A DNA stretch of 64,000 nucleotides from Raphanus sativus (taxonomy: Eukaryota; Streptophyta; Magnoliopsida; Brassicales; Brassicaceae), in NCBI RefSeq assembly GCF_000801105.2, contig NC_079511.1, positions 11,462,784 through 11,526,783 of the forward strand, read 5' to 3'. Shown here in pieces: positions 34,213 to 45,767 of the stretch. The notes under the pieces were generated by a model. That model was not told where the DNA came from and made no database searches. It saw only the letters and a program-made list of their open reading frames with translations. Positions within the stretch are counted from its first letter, which is position 1; every line of letters begins with the position of its first letter. The position numbers were made by a program, and so were the translations under genes.

Positions 34213-36484
34213 ACCAAGCTCTACAATGTGTCGATGTTTCCTCTCCGCAGTTCCGTTTTATTGCAGAGTGTAGGGACAAGAAATTCGATGATGAATGCCA
34301 CACTCAGCAAAGTGTTGCTTCAGAGCCTGACTCGTAAACTCTCCACCACCATCACTCTGAAATACTTTTATTCTTGTACTAAACTGGTTCTCAGCCATCT
34401 TCTGAAAGATTTTAAAGCCCTGATAGAAGTCTGATTTAGCTTGTAAGGGATAGAACCAGGTGTATCTAGAGTAGTCATCGACGAAAATAACATAGTATTT
34501 GAAAGACTGATTTGATACAACTGGTGCAGGGCCCCAAAGATCACAATGTATTCAATCTAGGGGTTGCAGAACACGAGAATCTGAAGCAAAAAACTGAAGT
34601 CTAGACGATTTTCCTATCTGACAAGGCTCACAAATAGGGTGGGTTTTACTCTTATTCACTTTTATCTCCTTGTTGTTGACGAGTTGTTGAAGAATCTGGT
34701 AGTTTGCGTGACCAAGTCTCCCATGCCACACATCTTCATCTGCTGCACTTTGTCTACTTGAGTATAGCGCCACTACCTCTTGATTCTCCAACACATATGA
34801 CCCATTACGATGTGGTCCCTTTGACACTACTCTCTGAGTTTCCAAGTCAATCACACATACTTTAGAAGCATCAAAATAAACACCACAAGGATAGTCATCA
34901 CATAGTTTGGACACTGACAGCAGAGATTTCTGTATTTCAGGACAGACAATGACGTTTTTAGAGGGATGTTACCTGACTGGTTAGAGAGTGTGACGGATCC
35001 CATGTGAGTGATTGGTATGTACGCTCCATCAGCCACCATCACTGTGTCTGAACCGTTGTAGGGTGCAGTATGAAGGTTGGATGCAGACGCCGTGATGTGA
35101 GCAGAGGCCCCCGAGTCAGGAAGCCACTCCTTTCCAGTAGGGTCTGACGTTTGCAGAGACGCAAAGGCGTGAGGAGGTGCAGGAGACTGGTAGTTATTGT
35201 CGAATCGATTGTAACATTTCACTGCCATGTGACCCACTCTTCCGCAAATCTGACAAACAGGGCGGTTCATGTTGCCTGTTGGTTGAGATTGATGCTGCAC
35301 AAACCCGCGTCCTCTGCTAGAGTAACTTCCGCGACCTCTCTGCTGGTATCCTCTGCCACCACGACCACGATAGTTTGGGTTGTACTGAGGTGCGCTCTGT
35401 TGGTATGATGCTTGTTGAGCCTGAAAGGCTTGTTGTTGAGCTGCGACTACTGCAGTTTCTTCGTAAGACTTGAGTTTGGTGTCGTAAGCTTGGACCTCTG
35501 AGATCACATCATTAAACGTAGGAGGAGGAAACTTTGAGAGAGAGCTCTGTATCACCGTGGTGATTGGATCGTACTCACGACTCAGACCATTAAGGAACCC
35601 GAAGATCTTCATTGACTCCTCTATAGGCTTCCCAATGGAACTCAATGAATCAAAGATGGCTTTAAACTCACGACTATACTCAGCCAAGCTCTTGTCTTTC
35701 TTAGAGATGAGCTGCAAGCTGCAACGAAGTGAGAACTCCCTTGACAACGAACTTTTGTTGAAGTTATCTGCTAACGACAACCAGATCTCGCGAGACGTGG
35801 AAAGGTTGTGAACCGAGCCAAGGACCTCTTCTGAGAGAGTTCCAAACAGCCAAGACCTCACGAGTTGGTCAGAACAGAACCACGACTCGTAGACAGGATT
35901 AGGGACCACTGTGACAACACCACCTTCTTCGACTTGATTGGTTTGAGCTGGAGGGACGATTCCACCATTCACGAACCCGATGAGCTTCTGACTGGACAAG
36001 AGAGACTCGAACTGCGTCTTTCACAGTAGGTAGTTACTGTCTGTGAGCTTCAACGTGACAGAGCTCACGACATGGATTTTGCTTGGGAACGGATACTGAG
36101 GATCAACCATTGATACGCCTGTGAGAGCTTAGAATGGCTCTGATACCATATGAATCTTTAGTAAAGACTGAAACTTTTCTGATTTACTTTCATATATTCA
36201 AGATGATTTACAAGAATGAAAATAATGCTCTTATATAGAGAGCTTACAAAAACTCTAGAGACCTTTGCCGACCTTATCTTCATTAGCCAGCTTGTCTCCT
36301 AGTCATCCTTGACCAGTCTGGATAAGGTCTCGAATCTGTTCTTGACCGCGAGCTCTTCTCTTCCGTACGCAGAGTCGTTGCTCTGTTTTGTCGCCTTCCT
36401 CTGTTCTCCATAACGGATCTCGTTTGAAGTCTGATGGGTCTTAGTCGTTGGGCCCATTGTCATACTTCTTGTAAAGTGGTGCCA
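33440..36484 (-). mobile_element. Dead Ty1/copia retrotransposon, 3'-truncated
   Basis: Reverse-strand element. The 5' LTR lies at 36151-36484, with a TATATA word near 36232 and an inner end ...CA at 36151. The primer-binding site TGGTATCAGAGCC (36137-36149) matches the initiator-Met tRNA. Gag starts at 36110 and contains a CCHC knuckle (CQICGRVGHMAVKC). A protease-type segment (WLPDSGASAHIT), GAG-pre-integrase (WHGRLGHANYQ) and integrase core follow. Pol ends before reverse transcriptase and is capped by the inverted LTR tip at 33440-33511. Confidence 0.88.
33512..36110 (-). pseudogene. Copia gag-pol, several disabling changes
   Basis: The polyprotein starts near 36110 (MVDPQYPFPSK). Damage seen includes a stop in the YLL-x-KTQFE stretch near 36012, where Trp is usual. 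There is a one-base frameshift near 34963 between NIPLK and the CPEIQ block. A TGA stands at about 34553 before IHCDLWGPAP, and a TAA at about 34253 in the PYTLQ-NGTAE motif of the integrase. The zinc knuckle and GAG-pre-integrase HHCC residues remain readable. No reverse transcriptase is left, so the element could not move itself. Confidence 0.88.
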
Positions 36485-37356
36485 TTACGTAAACGTCTGA
36501 ACTTTTTTAAAAACATGTAATGATATTTTGACCAAACGAAGTATCCTATGGTTAAGCACTATATACATTGCAAATTATTATGTATCCCAATTTCAAATAT
36601 ATTCAAGTCCAATTTCAGACGATTGTTTCATATTGCGGATTGCTGAATCGCGTTTGACCCTTATAGTTGGGTTTGCCAACTTGCATATCCAATACAAATG
36701 TAGATAAATTAGATTTTAAATCAAGTTTCATATATTTATCCTTTTTAGAATTTTGTCCTTGTCGTTATACACAAAAAGATTGCAAGATTGTGGAGATCAC
36801 GAAGTGACATGAGAAGAGAGAGAGAGTGTGTGTGGGGCTTTAAAGGAGTAAGAAAAGTGAACAGAGTGAGATAAGAAATGAAATCATGAAAGTGAGGGAA
36901 GAGTCAGGTGAGAAAGACTGAAGCCTGACTCCTAACCAATCTTTTTGGCACTGAAATTCATGTCGTTTCCTTTTTCTTCTAAAAAGGCAAACGACAACTA
37001 CTTCTGCTCTTAAACACGGCATTTACTCCCTCCCTACCTCTCTACATCATTGCATATCTTTCTTTTTTTCACTCCCTTTGACACTGACTTTGGCTTTTTC
37101 ACGATGGTATCTTTTGAATTTGTTCCTCCCATTTTATCGCACATGCTTGATCGGTTTCCAATAGGTTTTCTTTTGATATACTATAGTATTTGTTTAACCA
37201 TTCAAAAGCTCAGAATAATTAACCTATCAACAAATGATATAGACTCTCTTTTTCAATATCTATAAGCTGCTCGTTTAGATAATAGTACTACCTCATTACT
37301 TCATCATATACAACATTAGTATTGGTAAATTTCATACTAAAAGAACAGGTTATATA
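36485..37356. other. Intergenic stretch, no gene seen
   Basis: A/T-rich with a short GA/GT run near 36813-36832. I found no supported gene or bounded element. Confidence 0.4.
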
Positions 37357-37371
37357 CTAAGATACTGTCTT

Positions 37372-38366
37372 TTTTTTTTTGCAAATGTACTAAGTATCCG
37401 AATGGAGCAGCGGGACAAATGTAGTTCTCCCGCCACATGCAGTTCTCCCGCACTGCATTCACCATTCATCATTTTCTGTTTGTAAAATCAGTTCAAGCGG
37501 GAGATCTGCATACAGTTCAATATTTTTTGTCTTTTTGTAGAAAAAGCAGGAGATCTGCATGCAGATCTCATCCGTCAACATTTGATGGTGTTGATCTGCT
37601 TTTTTGTTTGGTTAATAAATAACTTTGTTACAACACATAACCTTAAAATATATTTATTAGTTTTATGAATATAATATTTTTACTTTATTTTGTTTACGAC
37701 TTTAACAATACAAAATTATTATTCTCTACTTATTAGTTTTTGTCATATAATTTTTACTTTTTAAAATAATTATTTTAATATAATACATATTTCAATATAT
37801 TATGTATATCTATAGTTATATAGTTTAAATATGTATACTAATGTAAGAGATGCATATTTTGTATCACGCAAATATATAATAATATAATTTAAATATGTAT
37901 ACTTATGAAGAGAGATATATATTTTATTTATATATTTAATTATGATATGTGTTATGTAAATATATAGTAATATAATTGAAATATGAACAATAATGGAAGA
38001 GATATATCATTAAATTTTTATTTTAAAATTATGATATTATAGATTTAGTTCAATACTTTTTGTTATTTATATACTATATTTATATATTATATACTTTGAT
38101 ATATTTTATTATAATCTTTTAAATATTTTATCTATTTTATTTGGATTTTTATCATTTAAAACTATAATAACTATTTGTTCTGATTGATCCGTATTTTTCC
38201 TACATGTTCTGTAACTCCTGTTTGATCCGCTTGATCCTGTTTGATCCGCTTGATCTGCACTTCTCCTGCTTAATCTGCACTTCTACTGCTTAATCTGCAC
38301 TTTTCCTGCTTGATTCGCTTAATCTGCTTGATCTGCACTGCTTGAACCGATTTTACCATTCGAAGC
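37372..38366. mobile_element. Unclassified insertion with 15-bp direct repeat
   Basis: Flanked by CTAAGATACTGTCTT at 37357-37371 and 38367-38381. A T run follows the left repeat, which suggests a retroposon in reverse orientation. However, inner ends CCGAATGG and CCATTCG are inverted, as in a DNA element. Near both ends are recurrent words around GATCTGCA: GGGAGATCTGCAT on the left; TGATCCGCTTGATC and CTGCTTAATCTGCACTTC repeats at 38215-38345 on the right. A relative may span about 54790-55695, with similar GATCTGCACCG and ACCATTTAAA at its right side. Confidence 0.55.
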
Positions 38367-38692
38367 CTAAGATACTGTCTTAAGTTCTAATATCAAGTAG
38401 ATAAGAAACCATATAAAAACTAAATTTCTTAAAAAAAAAAATTCGATGCAACTTTCTTGTCATGCTGGCTCTTACAATAACATTATAGTATATTGAATTC
38501 ATGGTATCTTAGAAGATTCGTCTATGTGAGAGAGATGGTTCCTCGTTCTCATTCAAAACAAAAATGGCTCCTTGTTTAGTTGAATTAAGACTAGGCTACA
38601 ACTACAATAATGTAAAGATGAGAAAGAGAAAGGGGTGACTCATGATCATATTTTATTAAGTGAACATCAATCATTTATACCTGAGAATCTTA

Positions 38693-38969
38693 GAGCAGCA
38701 GCAATGGTGATATTATGTTGGCTCTATACCCTAGATATTTTTATATTATTTTATTATTATTTTTTTTCAATTTAAGAAAAAAAAAAGGAAACAGCCAATC
38801 ACAGGCTCTGAAACCTGTGTACAGTAACATTACTCCCAGAAGATTGATCCTTAGCGAAGGAGTAGAAAAGGTTTTGTTGGCACTAGAACCAAAAAACGTA
38901 GAACCTACAACATTTTATACTAATTTTTTTTAGCTAAGGATTCGTTTGTTTTCACCGTTGCAGGTGGTC
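38693..38969. mobile_element. Harbinger/Tourist-type MITE, TSD TTA
   Basis: A 277-bp element flanked by TTA (38690-38692 and 38970-38972). Its ends are inverted and match at about 13 of 17 bases: GAGCAGCAGCAATGGTG, and GACCACCTGCAACGGTG in reverse. A 3-bp TTA/TAA TSD is typical of PIF/Harbinger elements. Confidence 0.7.
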
Positions 38970-39461
38970 TTAGGTCTTAATTCGACCATCTATCAATTCT
39001 CTCTCGCATTTAATGCAAATTACTGTTTCCCCTCCTCCATCAGTGATCAATTCATTAATTTTGTTTTTTTCTAGAACGGTCCATTAGTTTATAAAGAGAA
39101 CAAAACATTTTCTAAAACCTTTTTATTACGCTTAATGTTCCATAATCATAAGTTTCAACTTACACCAATCAATCAGCCAACCCCACACCAATAACTACCA
39201 TCTTTTGTTTTTGGTTTGGAAAAACATTTATTAATATCTTCCTAAAACCAGAAAAAAACAAAACCAACAAATAAATTAACTTATTATAACCGATAAAATT
39301 CCAAATAGTTCTCGGAATTTACGGTGGACAAGGTAAATGATGCACATAGTAAAAAATGATCCACACAATGGCAACCACTAAATTAAATACAATCATTTCA
39401 TACAAAACCATATGTTTTTTCCTTTGCCCGACTTTGTGGGGATTAATGAAGAAGTATAGAA

Positions 39462-41584
39462 TCATTCACATTCCCCTTCCGTTGTCGCAGAGGAAACATA
39501 ACTCATAACAAGAGACGTTTTACTCTCATCAGCCATAACTGGGAGCTGGAACAGTTGCTTGCAAGAACGACAAGTGAGCTCCAACATTGTTGCATTTATT
39601 CTCTTCATTGCTTCTTCTCTAACAAACTGAGCTTTCTCCAGCTCGGCTTCCGCTTGTTTCCTTATATTCTTCGCCCTCTCTAAATCCATTTCCGCCATCT
39701 CTATCTGCCTCTTCGCTTCTTGTCTCATTTCATCCGCTCTCCTCGCTTCCTCATTCGCTGTCAATGCTACACTCATCTCTTCCTTTTCGTTTCTTTTCAT
39801 GTTTGATGATGTTTTCGCCATTCCTATAGACAGTTGAAGCTGGAGGCTTTCGAAAGGAGATGAAGATGCATCGACAGGGTAAGAAAAAGCTAGTGACTGT
39901 TGATGGGACGCTTGTGGTGGCCTTAACATAGGAAGTCCATGCAGTGAAGGTCCAATGCTTGTGGTCGAAAAGGTTCTTGATGGAGTTGAATGGCCTGATA
40001 TGTTCTGCTGTAGAGGACGCGGGGGGTTGGTGGGTTGAGGTCGCCGGATGTTGCAAGTATCTTGATGCTCTATGAAACTCTCAACCCTAAAAAATAGGAA
40101 AAGAATCAATAATGAAAGAGTTGTAATTAGTCCATATATAGATATGAGAGACAATTCAATATTTCAATTCGTGTATGGTCTTAAGTAATATGATAAAAAT
40201 TGAATAGTTATCAAGAGGAATAAATATGCTTGATGGAGTACGTACGTAATCAAAGGCAATAATATAAAATTAAACTGAATTATGGATTTAGGTATCTGGA
40301 AAAGGGATTACGGGATTAAAGACTTTTTAGTTTGCCTATTAAATAAATGCAACAAAGTGTTTGGAGTGGAAATTTATAATGCGGTCAATGTGAGATCATA
40401 TACAAAAGTCTACCACTTACAACTACCTGATAATTATAAGAAATAAGCATATCTGGCAACAGTCAAAAGACTGAGCTTCTATTGGTAGGTTGTGTAGATC
40501 TATATACACATTCAAAACAAAACAAAAAGCACAAATCTATGTGCGTTATAGATATTGTATAGATATACCCGTAATGTAACAACATTACACACCATCACAG
40601 AAAATATTTTTTTTTTCAGTTTATAGATTCCAAAATTTCAATTATATACTTTCTGAACACTAAGTTAAATTGTATTAATAAATTATCAAGAAGAAAATAG
40701 TCAAACTTCCCAAGAAATCAAATCATCAGCACCAGAAAAACTAACTAGGGTTTCCACAGAACATCGAGTAAATTGACCCCCACTTATTTTTACATGATTA
40801 TAATACATTAAGAGATAATGATGATGAAGATCAAGAACCTGGAGAAAACGCGGCCGCAGTCGCAGGAATGACCGCGTGAGCCGCATGTTTTGAGATGGGC
40901 TTTGTAGTCAGATTGAACAGCGTAGCCTTTTGAGCATCTCTCGCAAACCCATTGCTTGATTGCGCTGTGTTTCCTGCGAAAGTGCTTTTTGATTCCGACC
41001 AGATCTCCTAGTGCGTGGCACGGGTCGTGGTGGAGACAAGTCTGCTCAGGACACACATAAACTCTCTTCCTCACCTCTTCATCTTTCTTCTCCCTCTTCA
41101 GTAGCTTCCATGGTACTTTATGCCTTCTTCTATGCATCTGGAGATTCTGATCCCTCTGAAACCCTTGGTTGCAGATCTCACACACGTACCGATCTGACTC
41201 TAGCAACGTTCTTGGTGATAAAGATACAACCTCTGCATCTGGATCTGTTGCCACCGATACACAAGATTTGAAAAGATTATATTGATATATAACCTATTTT
41301 GGATTATCCAATACACCAAAATTAATAAAATCTTTAGCTGAGTTTACAAAAAGCAATCCAAAAAATAGTCATATATACTTTATGTGGAATATTATTTTAG
41401 CTGAATTATTGGAAACCTAAGAGTAGATAATCAAAAGACTTAAGATGAATTGTAAATAAAGCAAACCTGGTGTCCCTGCTGGTCTCCTTTTTCTCTTGTT
41501 GTTCACTGGGGTTTCATTGATGGCAAGAAGGAGATCGGAGGAAGATGAAGAGACATGGTTGTTGTTTCTCTCGTAGTCTATCAT
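39462..41584 (-). CDS. IDD16: INDETERMINATE DOMAIN zinc-finger factor, IDD16 orthologue
   Basis: Three reverse-strand exons, 41584-41467, 41244-40839 and 40086-39462, give 382 codons plus stop with GT/AG and matching phases. The first exon ends with the basic NKRKRRPAGTP nuclear signal of IDD proteins. The ID domain follows at about residues 58-185. Finger 1 is CEICNQGFQRDQNLQMHRRR-H. Finger 2 begins CPEQTCLHHDPCHALGDLVG. Finger 3, a C2HC type, is CERCSKGYAVQSDYKAHLKT-C. Finger 4 is CDCGRVFSRVESFIEHQDT-C. The C-terminal half has a charged coiled coil (about residues 270-340) and a CxxC-type SCKQLFQLP segment. IDD14/15/16 proteins act in auxin-linked organ and gravity responses, and IDD16 represses stomatal initiation in Arabidopsis. 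It lies next to MRT4 and the ANTH gene as in A. thaliana (At1g25250). It appears intact. Confidence 0.95.
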
Positions 41585-43385
41585 CGGATGCGGTTTATAA
41601 TAATCACTTCTTATTTTTCTAAATAGTTGTGGTATTGGAAGAAGTGTACTATTACTGTGTGATTACCGAAAAAGAAAAACAAAATCGAAGAATCTTTTGT
41701 TTTTCATGTGAAGATTAGAGGTTTTCTCTTTATTTGGTGGATAGTGCTGTCTCAGCTTTATCTAGTAGAGAGGAAGAAAGGGAGATGAGTTAAGAGGGAG
41801 AAACAAAGGGTTTTGCTTTCTGAAATCAACTTTTGTTTCAGCTCTCTTTTCCGAGGCCTAAAAGTTCTCTTTATTGCCTTTATTCTTCTCTTTTTCTTAT
41901 TTTCCTGGAAAAAAGTTTCTTCTTTATGTTAATTGTTTCATTGACCTCGCACCTTACCTGGAGAAGGCATTGTATGGTCTTTGATTGTTTAATCTTCTTT
42001 GCATACAGTCATCTTCTTTTTCATTTCTCTGTCTTTATGTATATGCATACATATACATCTACATACATGTGACCTAAAGGAAACGGGGTTGGAACTTAGA
42101 GCCCACAGATATTTGGAAAAGAAACAAAACAACATCCCATTTCACAACCAAACAAATCGAAGTCATTATTATTTCATATCACAGAATCTTGTTCTCCACA
42201 AATTACTCCTTAGCTTTCAAGCTTTTTAAGGAAAATAAATTAAAATAATAATTAAGGACTAGTGAAAATTTGTGTATATATATATGTATGTGTGTGTGTG
42301 TTTCATTGTCGACAACTCACACACTTAATATCTGGATCCATTGAAAGAAGAGTAAAATCCTTACTTATTATAACGCGTGTCGTTTGCACGTAATCAACTG
42401 ATTTAACTCATGTCTCTGTGTGGGTGAGGAACGTAAATCGGAATCCATACAATGTGGTGTCATCATATGATCATATCATATGGAGTGATCATATCATATG
42501 GAGTAGTAAATATTCGACGTAGTGAAGAATCTTGGACTTTGAAGTGTCATGAAAGAGCAAATCATGTAAACAGTGAACAAAGACCATGTCCATATGAAGC
42601 ACGGGCCTAACTAATTAAGGTGGAACACGGATCAGCATTGAAACGTTCCTATTGCTTTATATCATTTATTACGACTGCGACGAGATCAAGTTTCGTTTTC
42701 TTTTTTTTTATGTTAAAAGGTTTACTGTTGAATCTGTCTCTTCGATGAGATCATGTTTCTCCAATCTGCTATTTCAAATCGGTTTAGCCTTAATCTTCTT
42801 CTAGTAGAACTATATTAGACCTAATTTTGTATTTAAGAGCCTTTTTAACTTTTTTGGGTGGGGGGGGGAGGTGTGGGGTGGGGTGGGGTGGGTTGTTCTT
42901 ATGTAGAATCTTGCTTGTTTAGGCTTTAGATCCAAGACCGCTTGTATCTCTTTGCTATTTCTTTGGAAATAAATTCACATACTTGACAAAAAAGTGTTTC
43001 TCCAATTGATCCATCTCTTGTCGCCTCTTTGTTCATACTTGATCAGCGTGTGTTGCATGTTTTCCAAACGTATGTATAATTGATCATGATGATTTCTAAG
43101 ACCCTTGACGATTTCAACATGCGTATGTAAATTGTTTTCACATCAAAGATTTTGAAAAAGCTACGTTATTGTATAAAAGAAACAGCATTAAATATATCAT
43201 CCTGCTAATTTTATTCTTCTAACATATAAACCATAGTGTTGTTTTCCATAAAACATTTTCATACATTAGCAGAAACCTTTGTCAGTGAATTATGAATGTT
43301 TGAATGATTTTTCTGTTGCACAATGGTAAATCGGGGGGACTTTAGTCTAATGGGACAATGTCTGTGTTCTTGCATAACCAAACAA
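41585..43385 (-). promoter_or_regulatory. IDD16 upstream region
   Basis: No second gene seen. It contains a pyrimidine-rich probable leader next to the start codon. A twice-repeated GATCATATCATATGGAGT block lies at about 42469-42505, and a G-rich run at 42857-42893. These are candidate regulatory features only. Confidence 0.4.
42857..42893 (+). repeat. G-rich tract with G-quadruplex potential
   Basis: Five or more runs of three to ten G are separated by single T or short spacers (GGGGTGGGGTGGGGTGGG at the right side). This fits the four-run G-quadruplex pattern. It lies about 1.3 kb upstream of the IDD16 start. Confidence 0.75.
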
Positions 43386-44105
43386 TCTATACTATTAAAG
43401 CAGATGCATGTTTATGAACCTGCCCCTGAATTTTTAAGTAATTACAAAATTGTCTGTACTTTTTTTTAGCATTATTTGCAACCAATCAAAAGTCATTATT
43501 TTACAATTACATTAAATAATATTTAATATAATTCAATTCTTAGTCTTTTTGAAAAATTTTGTTTCCTAAATGTTTGCACCATATCTTTCCAAAAATATTT
43601 CACATTATTAATTATTTGAAAGTATTTACTAAATGAAACCTCAAAATAAAATCAATTTGAAATAACAAATGATTAAATCAACAAAATCATAATACGGGTA
43701 TGAATTATCTCAACTCCTTAAAAAATAGTTACATTTAAAATAAAAATTAAGTCACATAAAATAAATTTAATAAAATTATAGAAAATGTTTTGAAACGCAC
43801 AAATGAATTTTTCAATACAAGAGTATTGAAGATATAAAATATTTTATTTAAATTAAAAAAAATCAGTATAAAATAAGTTTAACTCGGTTTAAATAAATAA
43901 AATCATATTACGGGTTATAGTTATTTAGAGTCTTCTAAAATTTATTCATATTTAAAATAACAAAATAAGTCATATAAATAAATTTAAAATAAATTTCATA
44001 AAAAGTTAAAATATATAATTTATCAGAAATCATAATTTTTGTTACGTAAAATAATTTTCCAACAAAAAATATACCCGTCCTTTTTAAGGGCGAGTCAAAA
44101 TCTAG
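43386..44105 (+). mobile_element. Non-autonomous Helitron
   Basis: Starts TCTATACTATTAAAGCAG after an A. It ends with CCCGTCC...GGGCGAG and TCAAAATCTAG at 44105, followed by T. The 720-bp interior is A/T-rich and non-coding. Confidence 0.88.
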
Positions 44106-44307
44106 TTTTCCATTAAAAATAAACATATTTTTTTGAAATTATTTTTTAAAAGGAAACAATTTACTAGTCAAGATTAAAAATTTCACAGAAAGTTATATGA
44201 GCCTACCATGTTCTTAATTTTTATATTAGTCCAAGCTCTACAGAATTTTAAACATTGCTACAGAAAATAACAGTGGATCAAAAATAAACTTATTCTATTT
44301 GTAGGAA

Positions 44308-44986
44308 TCTATCTTATTAAAATAGAAGTACACTTTAAAATTAATCCTAAGACTTTTAAAATATTTACAACCTAATGCCACTGAAGTAATTAATAAACCT
44401 AATTTTGAGGATTTGTCTTTTCCTAGTTTAATGCATAATTTCCTAAATTGATTCTACAACAAATTCATGATAAATCTTAAATTTAATGTACATTAATATT
44501 ATAAACAAGTAGATAACCTCTTTCCATAATTATGTAATACATTTTAATTTAATATATATATTATACATTAGTATAAAGAACAAATTTAAAGTGAAAGCAA
44601 AATATTTATAGGTAAAAAGATTTATGCGGAAAAATATTTATGCGGTCACGGGTAAAGTTATAGAAATAAACAACAATATCGCAAAATTATTTTTCTTTAA
44701 CACATTTATTTTAATAGAAATTATATTTCAAAATATTTTTATATATTTTATTATATATAAATTTATTTTATTTGTTTTAAGAGATATTAAGATTTTGGAA
44801 TTGGAAAAAATTATGATCCATCCCTATATTATTTTAGTTACGATATTTAAAATTTATATCAGAATATTTTATTAAACTTATAATTACAAATACATATAAT
44901 TATATTAAAAATACATATAATTAATATAAACAAAAACTTAAAAACATAAAATAAATATCCGTCCGGTCGGGCGGGTCAATATCTAG
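44308..44986 (+). mobile_element. Non-autonomous Helitron
   Basis: Starts TCTATCTTATTAAAATAG after an A. It ends with the stem CCGTCCGGTCGGGCGGG and TCAATATCTAG at 44986. It is A/T-rich, non-coding, and only about 200 bp from the previous Helitron in the same orientation. Confidence 0.88.
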
Positions 44987-45309
44987 TTTCTTAATTAAAC
45001 GAGAGGTACAATATACAATTTGCACCGTAGATAAAAAGACAAAAGTACACAGAAATAAGCATCATTGTCACCTAATTTAGTTGATAGTTAACGAAGAAGA
45101 TCATGATAACAGGGCACTTGGTCCTTTAGCTTTTTGCTTTTCAAGGAGTAACAACGGAAGAGGTGAAAAGTTTTATTGACAACCCATAAAGTAACCCCAA
45201 AAAAGAATTGTTAAACATTTAGATATTTAAAAACTGACTTTGTCTATACGTCGTAATCTTCATAGCAACTAGAAAGCATTACATATCACATGCCCACATG
45301 AGCGGGTAA

Positions 45310-45516
45310 GAGCATAATTATTAGGGGTTTCTCCCTCTTAGTTTCTCCAAATACATATATGTGTATGTAATTGTGGAGTTCTTTGATTTAAGAGAAACTC
45401 AACCAAAAGTTTCTAATAATAGATACATACACATATACTTATACTTATATAATAGATACATACACATATATGTATTTAGAGAAACTAAGAGGAAGAAACC
45501 CCCAATAATTATGCTC
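45310..45516. mobile_element. Harbinger/Tourist-type MITE hairpin, TSD TAA
   Basis: A 207-bp element flanked by TAA (45307-45309 and 45517-45519). Its long, nearly perfect inverted ends begin GAGCATAATTATT, so the whole unit folds into a hairpin. This fits a PIF/Harbinger MITE. Confidence 0.87.
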
Positions 45517-45767
45517 TAAACCTTTAAAATACTCTCGACTTGCCGCTATTATCTCTTCAATTTCTACTGAGATATGTTAATGGTGCTGCGGATGACGATA
45601 ATTAGTCCATTTGCCGTTTAATCCGCTCTTTTTCCCGTTCAACATTATCTGAATGCGTCCGAACACGTAAATAGACTATAAGATGAGAAAAGATTATTAA
45701 AAGCAAAACAGGTTGTCTTACAGAATTTCTTTGTCGGCTTTTTGGAAAAGTTGCCCATTTATAACTC

